Source: CAZRIP01 sp964600165 (lineage in GTDB: Bacteria; Elusimicrobiota; Elusimicrobia; UBA1565; UBA9628). Taken from it: a stretch of DNA of 8,974 nucleotides. The position numbers were made by a program, and so were the translations under genes. Below the pieces are notes generated by a model. That model was not told where the DNA came from. It ran no database searches and saw only the letters and a program-made list of their open reading frames with translations. Positions 1 to 5,324 of this stretch are shown piece after piece. The stretch covers positions 1 through 8,974 of the forward strand of contig CAZRIP010000131.1 of the NCBI GenBank assembly GCA_964600165.1, in the 5' to 3' direction. Position 1 is the stretch's first letter; the number at the start of each line of letters is the position of its first letter.

Positions 1-59
1 CCCTAGCGATGCTGTTCTTCTTTATGCCGGAGACGAATCCCCACGCAAAAAGGGCCTAG
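1..59 (+). CDS. C-terminal end of a probable MFS-type transporter (partial)
   Basis: An open frame enters from the left edge and reads L-A-M-L-F-F-F-M-P-E-T-N-P-H-A-K-R-A before a TAG at 57-59. A hydrophobic run followed by F-x-P-E-T and a short basic tail is the usual C-terminus of major facilitator superfamily transporters, where the last membrane helix ends in a PET motif. That similarity is the only basis for the name, and only 18 complete residues are visible, so the family call is tentative. The alternative is that the frame is open by chance. The gene converges on the dynamin-like gene and the two stop codons share the palindrome CTAG at 56-59. No terminator is visible between them. 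Confidence 0.42.
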   Translation, partial: LAMLFFFMPETNPHAKRA

Positions 60-1798
60 CTATCGATTGAATTCAGCGTGTCGCGCAAGGTTAGGAGAGC
101 TTCGCGTTGATGTTCGAACGAAACGCGAGCCGAATCAACGCGTGCGCTTTCGCCGGACTCCCGCGCGGATGAAGCGGCGCACGCTTTCGCAAGCGAATCC
201 AGACAGGACTCGAAAAAGCCCTCGATAAGCTCGGTCGCCTCGTCGCCTGCGCGCTCCAGACGAACGGAATAATCATATCGCAACCGTCCCGCGTTGAGAT
301 CCATGGCCTCGGTGAGTTTTTTCTGCACCGCTTTCCAGAAGAACGGCTTGAACAGACGCAGCGTTGGAACCGAGCCGAACCCGCCGCTCCAGGCCGAAAC
401 CTTATCGACGATGAACCAAACCGACGGCGGCGCGATGTCCAGCGGCGGCTTGCCGATGGGGCCCGATTGCAGATCAAGCGCCTTCGCGGCCGTCGAGATC
501 GTGTCGTTGACGACATCGACCGTCTTCTGAAGATACCGGTCCGTGATCGCCTGGAACTGCGCGCTCCAGGCTGGCTCCTCCTTTTCTAAAAGCTCAGCGA
601 ACGAGCCTTCGACCCGCGCCATCAAGACCTCGTTCAGCTTTTCACGAACCGCGCCGGCAGACTCCGCCTTGATAGAGCGGTAGGCCGTTTCGAGTCCGGC
701 CTTGGCGCTCGCCGTTAGAGCGCGGACGCTCTCATAGAGCCGCTGCTCGACCGCTTTCTCGTGGAGTTTAAGCTCATTGTTGTAGAGAGCCGTCAATTCG
801 AATTGCTGGCGTTTGGCGTCATCGACGCTCTCCCGAATCTTCTTCGACAGCATCTTCCATTCATCGGCGGTCGCTTGCGCGACACGAAGCCGCAGGTCGA
901 TATCGAAAATGGCGCGGTCGGCAAGACCGGCCGCACGGGAGACAACTGTTTGGCGAAGGACTCGGGCCTTCTCCACTGCCAGAAAGCCGTGCAGCTGTGA
1001 TTCCAACTCACCCAAACCGCTGGCGGCGACCTTTCCGTCGTCGTTGGCGGAACGCCCCTGCAGCGCCAGCTTGGCCGATATCGGTATAACCGGCGCCTGC
1101 TGATCGCCGAGCGCGTTCTCCATGACCTTTCTCGTGAACTCCAGAGAGGCTTGCAGGTCGGACGGCTCCAGGTAGTCCGTCTTGTTCTGGACCACGAAAA
1201 GCTTGCGCGCCCACCGTCTCACGGAGTGGAGGAATTCAACCTCCGCCTGGCTGATCGGAGGGTCCGCCGAGAGGACCAGGATCACCGCGTCGGCCTCGGG
1301 CATATACTTCTGCGCGACCTCGGTGTTGTGGCGATAGACCGATCCAGACCCTGGCGTGTCGACCAGCAGCGTGCCGTCGGCCAGAAACGGCGCCGGAGCC
1401 TCGACGACGACGCGCTTGACGCGCTTCTCGTTCTTTGGGTTGCGTTCCTCGGAAATGAAGTCGACGATCGAGCCTATCGCCGTCTCGCGATGGTGGCCCC
1501 CCTGGAACTCCACGAAGGCTCGCGCTTCGGAGCCATGCCGCACGACGGTGACGACGGACGTCAACGGCACGGCGGCGACCGGCAGGAGCGGCCGGCCGAT
1601 GAGGGCGTTGATCAGGCTCGATTTACCGCGCTTGAACTCCCCCATCACGACGACTTGAAACTGGTTCTCGGCGAGCTTGCGCGCCAGCTCTCGGGCTTGA
1701 TCGGCAGCCCTGACGTCTCCGTCATCGCGAAAGAGAGCTTCCAGTTTACGCAGGTCCTCGATCAGCGAGGCCGAGCGGCCTTCCCCCGACTCAGACAT
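56..1798 (-). CDS. Bacterial dynamin-like GTPase (dynamin family protein)
   Basis: This 580-residue protein is a predicted large GTPase of the dynamin superfamily, whose members hydrolyse GTP to remodel, tether or fuse membranes. The GTPase domain spans about residues 45-275. G1 is GEFKRGKS at 53-60, a candidate G2 threonine is T80 in PLTSV, G3 is DTPGSG at 147-152, G4 is NKTD at 205-208 and SAK at 241-243 is G5-like. Residues 285-445 are long charged helices that would form the stalk. An aromatic, hydrophobic stretch at 458-490 (WFIVDKVSAW, then LFKPFFWKAV) sits where these proteins carry their membrane-binding paddle. Further helices follow to the end. The length is slightly short for bacterial dynamin-like proteins but appears complete. 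The ATG lies inside the last codons of the upstream TPR gene (ATGTCTGA), so translation is probably coupled. GTPase identity is near certain; the membrane role is inferred from the family. An HSR1-like or stress GTPase is less likely because of the long helical C-terminus. Confidence 0.93.
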   Translation of the reverse strand: MSESGEGRSASLIEDLRKLEALFRDDGDVRAADQARELARKLAENQFQVVVMGEFKRGKSSLINALIGRPLLPVAAVPLTSVVTVVRHGSEARAFVEFQGGHHRETAIGSIVDFISEERNPKNEKRVKRVVVEAPAPFLADGTLLVDTPGSGSVYRHNTEVAQKYMPEADAVILVLSADPPISQAEVEFLHSVRRWARKLFVVQNKTDYLEPSDLQASLEFTRKVMENALGDQQAPVIPISAKLALQGRSANDDGKVAASGLGELESQLHGFLAVEKARVLRQTVVSRAAGLADRAIFDIDLRLRVAQATADEWKMLSKKIRESVDDAKRQQFELTALYNNELKLHEKAVEQRLYESVRALTASAKAGLETAYRSIKAESAGAVREKLNEVLMARVEGSFAELLEKEEPAWSAQFQAITDRYLQKTVDVVNDTISTAAKALDLQSGPIGKPPLDIAPPSVWFIVDKVSAWSGGFGSVPTLRLFKPFFWKAVQKKLTEAMDLNAGRLRYDYSVRLERAGDEATELIEGFFESCLDSLAKACAASSARESGESARVDSARVSFEHQREALLTLRDTLNSIDS

Positions 1799-2255
1799 CG
1801 TCGCCGGTCTCCTTATCGATTCTCTGTAAGAGATTCTTCAAGTTCTCCTCAATGTCCCTCTGGATCGCGATCGTAGGCCCCGCGGATATGCAAGCGCGAT
1901 AGGCCGCGATGGCCTTCTTATTCTCGCCAATGTTCTCCAGGATAAGCGCATGGGCGAACAACGCGCCCGGCTGGCGCGGCTCTTGCTCAAGCGCCTTGCG
2001 CGCCATGAGTTGAGCCCTCTCGATCTCTCCAAGAGCGAGTAGCGCGCGGGCAAGATTCGCCTTGAAATGCGCCTTCCATGGATTGATCTCGACAGCCCGT
2101 TGGAATTCGGACGCCGCCATGGCGAAGTGGCCCATCTGGAAAAGCTCGCAACCCAAGTTGTTGTGGTTGAAGCCCCCCCAAGGATTCAGACCGATCAAGC
2201 GTTCGCGCCGGTCCCGGGCCTCCGGCGTAAAGTGGTTCTTTCGACGTTTAGCCAT
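1791..2255 (-). CDS. Small TPR-repeat protein
   Basis: The protein has 154 residues: a very basic N-terminus (MAKRRKNHF) followed by three tetratricopeptide repeats in exact 34-residue register at about 27-60, 61-94 and 95-128. Each has the usual small and large residues (for example N-N-L-G-C-E-L-F, A-N-L-A-R-A-L-L-A-L-G, A-H-A-L-I-L-E-N-I-G). A charged C-terminal helix caps the array. TPR arrays bind protein partners and have no catalytic activity. No signal peptide or membrane segment is visible, so the protein is probably cytoplasmic. I chose the ATG at 2253-2255 because AGGAGG lies 10 nt upstream. An in-frame GTG at 2291 would place the start inside a hairpin and lacks such a site. The stop overlaps the start of the dynamin-like gene by 8 bp, making that GTPase the obvious candidate partner. 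This partnership is inferred from gene context only. Confidence 0.9.
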   Translation of the reverse strand: MAKRRKNHFTPEARDRRERLIGLNPWGGFNHNNLGCELFQMGHFAMAASEFQRAVEINPWKAHFKANLARALLALGEIERAQLMARKALEQEPRQPGALFAHALILENIGENKKAIAAYRACISAGPTIAIQRDIEENLKNLLQRIDKETGDDV

Positions 2256-2265
2256 AAATCCGCTT

Positions 2266-2271
2266 CCTCCT
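2266..2271 (-). promoter_or_regulatory. Strong Shine-Dalgarno of the TPR gene
   Basis: On the - strand the sequence reads AGGAGG followed by 10 nt and then ATG (2255). It is the best ribosome binding site in the window. It decides the start of the TPR gene, and it sits directly after the leader hairpin at 2281-2311. Confidence 0.75.
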
Positions 2272-2277
2272 GGAAAG

Positions 2278-2311
2278 AAAATGACTCCCACCGATTTACG
2301 GTAGGAGTCAT
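2278..2311 (-). promoter_or_regulatory. Leader hairpin with short U-tract before the TPR-dynamin operon
   Basis: Arms 2281-2293 and 2299-2311 form a 13-bp stem around the 5-nt loop ATTTA (TAAAT on the - strand). On the + strand one position is a C/A mismatch (2289/2303). In - strand RNA the same position is a U-G wobble, so the stem pairs fully only in the operon's own transcript. That points to an RNA structure in the - direction. The stem is followed by four U residues and, a few bases later, the AGGAGG site. It could be an attenuator, a weak terminator of readthrough from the kinase operon, or a 5'-stabilising stem. The U-tract is short, so strong intrinsic termination is not assured. Confidence 0.6.
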
Positions 2312-2362
2312 CATCCTCGGGCGTCCGAGGCGGATTAGGCGAACTCCATCGCCTGCGAGTAG

Positions 2363-2392
2363 ATTAAACCAATTTCGGGCCGGCCATCACAA
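2363..2392 (-). promoter_or_regulatory. Candidate sigma-70 promoter for the TPR-dynamin operon
   Basis: On the - strand TTGTGA (2387-2392) is separated by 18 bp from TTTAAT (2363-2368). These match the -35 consensus at 4 of 6 and the -10 consensus at 5 of 6. The predicted start near 2356 gives a leader of about 100 nt containing the hairpin at 2281-2311. This is a visual match only; other weak combinations exist in the same stretch. Confidence 0.35.
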
Positions 2393-2426
2393 ATCAGAAG
2401 CACTATCTTCGTAAGAGTATGGCCGG
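2380..2426. repeat. Inverted repeat CCGGCCAT / ATGGCCGG in the intergenic region
   Basis: A perfect 8-bp inverted repeat has arms at 2380-2387 and 2419-2426, separated by 31 bp. The left arm lies in the spacer of the candidate promoter and touches its -35 box; the right arm lies upstream of it. The intervening sequence contains smaller complementary pieces (GAAG with CTTC). The repeat could be an operator with two half-sites or a folded RNA or DNA structure, or it could be chance in GC-rich DNA. Confidence 0.4.
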
Positions 2427-2586
2427 AAAAGTGGCCGCTTTTTGACAAAGCAGCGCAAAACCTGGCAATGCCCGGCAACGCGGCGTTTGCTGATTTCTCG
2501 TTGAGGAAATGCGATTCCCGAGGGGATCTGGAGGGTTTCGAGGAAGGGTCCGAAATCGCCGAAGTGTTTTAGAAAACCGACGTAAT

Positions 2587-2615
2587 AAAAAACGGCTAGC
2601 GCCGCTGGCGGCGCT
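2587..2615 (-). terminator. Rho-independent terminator of the kinase/pseudokinase operon
   Basis: Immediately after the TGA of the pseudokinase gene (2616-2618), the - strand has AGCGCCGC and its perfect complement GCGGCGCT, with arms at 2608-2615 and 2598-2605. The two central bases mean the real loop takes about 4 nt. Five bases later there is a run of six T residues (2592 to 2587). Position, GC-rich stem and U-tract fit an intrinsic terminator. The 5-nt gap between stem and U-tract is slightly longer than ideal. Confidence 0.72.
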
Positions 2616-3608
2616 TCATTGGAACTCCGACGCCTCGGTCAGCGTGAAAGACGTCCGGCCGCGCGTGGTCTCGAGCTCGCTGTTGTGCAGCCTCAATAGG
2701 CCGGCGACGACGGCGCGGTCGTCGGGCTTGAGCGCGCCGTCGCTTCCTTCGCAGCTCACGTCGACCTGAGCCCGCCCGCCGCGGTTCTTCGAGAAGGTTA
2801 CGCCGATCGTCACCCGCCCCCCGGGCGGCGACGCGCGGATCATCTGCCCGAGCAGCGTGCTCAGGATGAGCGACAGCGCCGCGCGATCGGCCCAGACTCG
2901 CCTGGCCGGAGACTCGATCTCGACGGTGAAGTTCATCGGGATACTGCCGGCGAGCGGCTCGAATAGGGCGACCGCGTCCGCGATGACGCCCCCGAGCTCG
3001 ATCTTCTCGTGCTTCTCCGAGATGCGCGCGGACTGACGCCGGCTCTCATCGATGAAGCCTCGCGAGACCGTTTTCATCCGATCCATGACCTCGAGCACGT
3101 TCTCCCAGACCGCGGCGCGGTCTTTCTCGCGGCCGCGCATGAAATCGATGGCCGTCTCGAGGACGGCGACGGCGCCCGCGATCTCGCGGCCCATGATGAG
3201 CGTCATCGACGCTCTGATGCGGCTCGCGGTCTCCTGCGCTTCCTGGCGGATTTGGACCTCCCGCTCGCCGACGCGCCGCAACTCCGAGCAGCACCAGACG
3301 AGCGTGCTCAAGGAGATCATGCGCATCCCCGCGGTCCAGCTCAGGCGCAGCGGCGTCCAGAACTGAGGCGAATCGGCATAGTGCATCGCCGACCCCGAAA
3401 TGACGCTCGCCGCGGCGAAAAAGATTCCCATCCCGGATCCGGAGTACCACGCGGCGAAGAACACTGGAATGAAATGGAACGGGATGAAGTCGAGCTCCGG
3501 CCGCGCCGCGATATCGAGCCACACAAGCGCCGCCATGGCCAACGCCGAAATGGCGAAGATCGTGGCCGGGCGCGCACGCTTCAAGCGCGCGTCTATTTCC
3601 CTGATCAT
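2616..3608 (-). CDS. Membrane histidine-kinase-like protein lacking catalytic motifs (probable pseudokinase)
   Basis: The protein has 330 residues. The N-terminal third carries about four membrane segments (roughly 15-35, 41-57, 60-76 and 92-108). Its pattern F-I-P-V-F-F-A-A-W-Y-S-G is common in sensor modules of histidine kinases and GGDEF proteins. A helical region at 115-200 corresponds to the dimerisation domain, and 204-325 to an HATPase fold. Aligned with the kinase encoded just upstream, the phospho-accepting His falls on Gly140 (LIMGREIAGAVAV). The N-box Asn falls on Gln255 (LLGQMIRASPP), the G1 Asp on about Cys286, and the glycine-rich G2 loop is missing. Reading frame and codon use are intact, so this looks like a maintained protein, not a decayed gene. 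It probably cannot autophosphorylate and may regulate or dimerise with its neighbour. The start lies only 2 nt after GGGAGGG, a tight spacing. It follows the upstream kinase gene by 28 bp and ends at a terminator. Confidence 0.85.
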   Translation of the reverse strand: MIREIDARLKRARPATIFAISALAMAALVWLDIAARPELDFIPFHFIPVFFAAWYSGSGMGIFFAAASVISGSAMHYADSPQFWTPLRLSWTAGMRMISLSTLVWCCSELRRVGEREVQIRQEAQETASRIRASMTLIMGREIAGAVAVLETAIDFMRGREKDRAAVWENVLEVMDRMKTVSRGFIDESRRQSARISEKHEKIELGGVIADAVALFEPLAGSIPMNFTVEIESPARRVWADRAALSLILSTLLGQMIRASPPGGRVTIGVTFSKNRGGRAQVDVSCEGSDGALKPDDRAVVAGLLRLHNSELETTRGRTSFTLTEASEFQ

Positions 3609-3636
3609 TTCCCTCCCGACTGAGGATGGCGAACCT

Positions 3637-5106
3637 TCACGCTTGCTGCAACGCGGCCGCTTCGGCCGCGTCTTCTTGAGCCCAGACCGGCATCAAGAAC
3701 GAGAACCGCGAGCCGCTTCCAGGCGCGCTTCGCAGTTCCAGAACGCTGCCGTGCGCCTGGATGATCTGCTTGGCGAGAGAAAGTCCGATGCCGAATCCCT
3801 TCGGCGCCATCCTCTTCCCGCTCTCGGCTCTGTAAAAATCGTTGAAGATCTTCTCGCTGTCGTTCTCGGAGATACCGATCCCGGTGTCCTGGACGTAGAA
3901 CCGGTAGTGGTCGGGATTGCCGAGCTCCTTATCGATTCCGACGTCGATACAGCCTCGGTCCGGGGTGTATTTGATCGCGTTCGTGAGAAGATTGCTGATC
4001 ACTAAGGCCAAGGTCGAGGGGTCTGCCCTGACCGGGCGCAGGCCGTCGGCGATTTGGACGCGCACGACGAGGCTCTTGTCTTTGGCGAGCAGCGCGAGGC
4101 GATCGACGACGGCGCGCAAGACTTGCTCGCCGTCCGTCTCCGCGAGGGTGATCGCCAGTTTCCCCGCTTCAAGCCGGCTCATGTTCAGCAGGTTCAAGAC
4201 CTCTGAGTTGAGCGACTTGGCGTTGCTGATGATCATCGAAAGGAACTCCCTCCTCTTCGTGAAGTCGAGGCTCGCCGCCGACTCGTCCAACAAGAAGGCG
4301 CAGCTTTGGATCACCGCCAAGCCGTTGCCGAACTCGTGCGAGACGAGCGAGACGAGCTTGGTCTTGAACTCGCCGAGCTCTTGCTCCCGGCGGAACTGCG
4401 CGTTGACGTCCGAGGCGCTCCGGGAGAACCGTAGGAGAAGGCTGCGCAACTCCGGGATCGCGCGCATCCGTTCGATGCTCCAGGTCTGCCCAGGCCTCCA
4501 TCGCTCAGCGGTCCTCTCGATCTCTGAGAGCGGTGAGACCATGAAGTAATAGAGGTACGAAGCGATCAGAGACGCCGCGAGCAGTTCGATGCCTAATCGG
4601 ACGAGCATCCTGTGAAACGTCGACTCCCGGGTCTTGTCGAGCGACTTCTCGAGGTCATTTATGGCGCCTGAGGAGACCTCATCCAGCGTCTCGTTGACCC
4701 TTCTGCGTTCGGCCGCGCCCGTCGCGCGACCGTGTTCCTCCTTTCGCAAGAACAACGCCATCTCACTCCGCAGCTTGAAGAGAAGGCCGTTGATCGCGCC
4801 GCCGTAAGGTCCCGGGGCGACGTCGGCCTCGGTCTCCTCCAGGCGTCGGATTCGCCGGTCGCGCCGGGTCGTCGAGTCTGGATCGCCGGCGGCGAGTTGG
4901 CGCATCTCTGCGCGCAGTCTCGGGGCGAGCGTCAGCAGATGAAGGTCGCGCGCGACGGTATTCTCGAGAGTCCTATCGTCTCGGATCCGCAGGTAGTATA
5001 AGACGCTCGACGTCATCACGGTGACGAGCATGAGGAGCGTAAAGACCAGGAAGTGCGTCTGGAGGCTGACGGCAGCGCTTTGCTTCGAACCGTGGCTCTG
5101 AGGCAT
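3637..5106 (-). CDS. Transmembrane sensor histidine kinase, complete
   Basis: The protein has 489 residues from the ATG at 5104-5106. Membrane segments lie at about 15-39 and 169-190 and flank a helical extracytoplasmic sensor of about 130 residues. A linker leads to the HisKA domain with SHEFGN (His257 phospho-acceptor; Glu258 and Asn261 match the E-x-x-N phosphatase motif). The HATPase_c domain shows the N-box NLLTNAIKYTP (Asn376 within 372-382), G1 DTGIGI (407-412) and G2 GFGIGLSLA (437-445). All elements for autophosphorylation are present. The tail is alanine-rich. No response regulator is visible nearby, so its target is encoded elsewhere. The start is uncertain: an in-frame TTG at 5131-5133 adds nine residues, and neither start has a well-spaced Shine-Dalgarno. 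The gene is divergent from the LVIVD gene across about 220 bp, where I see no convincing - strand promoter. It is probably co-transcribed with the pseudokinase gene 28 bp downstream. Confidence 0.92.
   Translation of the reverse strand: MPQSHGSKQSAAVSLQTHFLVFTLLMLVTVMTSSVLYYLRIRDDRTLENTVARDLHLLTLAPRLRAEMRQLAAGDPDSTTRRDRRIRRLEETEADVAPGPYGGAINGLLFKLRSEMALFLRKEEHGRATGAAERRRVNETLDEVSSGAINDLEKSLDKTRESTFHRMLVRLGIELLAASLIASYLYYFMVSPLSEIERTAERWRPGQTWSIERMRAIPELRSLLLRFSRSASDVNAQFRREQELGEFKTKLVSLVSHEFGNGLAVIQSCAFLLDESAASLDFTKRREFLSMIISNAKSLNSEVLNLLNMSRLEAGKLAITLAETDGEQVLRAVVDRLALLAKDKSLVVRVQIADGLRPVRADPSTLALVISNLLTNAIKYTPDRGCIDVGIDKELGNPDHYRFYVQDTGIGISENDSEKIFNDFYRAESGKRMAPKGFGIGLSLAKQIIQAHGSVLELRSAPGSGSRFSFLMPVWAQEDAAEAAALQQA
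3651..3671. repeat. Perfect 9-bp hairpin at the 3' end of the kinase gene
   Basis: Arms ACGCGGCCG (3651-3659) and CGGCCGCGT (3663-3671) are perfect complements around a 3-nt loop. They encode part of the alanine-rich tail, about 12 nt before the stop codon. There is no U-tract, so it is not a standard terminator. It could affect readthrough, RNA decay or translation of the downstream pseudokinase gene, or be a by-product of Ala/Glu codons in GC-rich DNA. Confidence 0.45.
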
Positions 5107-5261
5107 CCTCGTGTTAGACGACGGCCGACCCAAAAAGTTTCGCCGGCGCCGAGCTCAACGGCTACCAGCCGGAGCGCTCGCCGGGCCGTAGGTCCCGGGC
5201 CCGTCGGCGTCAATTAAATCTTCAAGATCGAATCGACAAATATTCGGTAAGGCTCCCGTCG

Positions 5262-5324
5262 AAAAAAGCGGTAAAAAACGGCGCGAGGGCTTGCCTCCGC
5301 GGCGAGAGCCGTTATACTAATGCC
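5262..5324 (+). promoter_or_regulatory. Promoter of the LVIVD gene, with UP-like A-tracts; probably leaderless
   Basis: TATACT at 5313-5318 (5 of 6 to the -10 consensus) is preceded after 16 bp by TTGCCT at 5291-5296 (4 of 6 to the -35). Two A6 tracts at 5262-5267 and 5273-5278, spaced 11 bp, lie where an UP element or bend would sit. The -10 ends 6 bp before the ATG, so transcription should begin at or next to the start codon. I see no clear Shine-Dalgarno, in keeping with a leaderless message. Confidence 0.6.

Larger units (their letters stand above)
2256..2615. other. Intergenic region between kinase operon and TPR-dynamin operon
   Basis: This 360-bp stretch carries no gene I can support. 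From right to left it holds the terminator of the pseudokinase gene (2587-2615), about 160 bp in which I see only minor self-complementary pieces (2427-2586), the inverted repeat and candidate promoter (2363-2426), the leader hairpin (2281-2311) and the Shine-Dalgarno (2266-2271). Short ATG-initiated frames on the - strand end after a few codons. A + strand frame starting at 2509 runs through the terminator into the antisense of the pseudokinase gene and has no good ribosome site. It is more AT-rich than its flanks, as expected for a regulatory region. Confidence 0.6.

Noticed and set aside
1151..1876. + strand frame of 241 residues
   Set aside because: It is antisense to the dynamin GTPase domain, whose motifs are unmistakable on the - strand.
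2256..2291. Upstream GTG start at 2291 for the TPR gene
   Set aside because: It lies in the leader hairpin, while the ATG at 2255 has AGGAGG at ideal spacing and a natural basic N-terminus.
2427..2445. Possible + strand terminator (GGCC repeat followed by T5)
   Set aside because: The stem is only four bases and no + strand gene ends upstream of it.
2463..2490. Sigma-54-like motif (TGGCAATGCCCGGCA)
   Set aside because: The GG and GC elements are separated by 9 bp, not the required 10, and no + strand gene follows.
2509..2769. + strand frame starting in the intergenic region
   Set aside because: It runs through the terminator and the antisense of the pseudokinase 3' end, is Arg-rich, and lacks a well-placed ribosome site.
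3009..3623. + strand frame of 204 residues
   Set aside because: It is antisense to the pseudokinase gene, Arg/Asp/His-rich, and has no domain or ribosome site.
5107..5133. TTG start at 5133 for the histidine kinase
   Set aside because: It has no Shine-Dalgarno and adds only nine unremarkable residues. The ATG at 5106 is preferred, though not proven.
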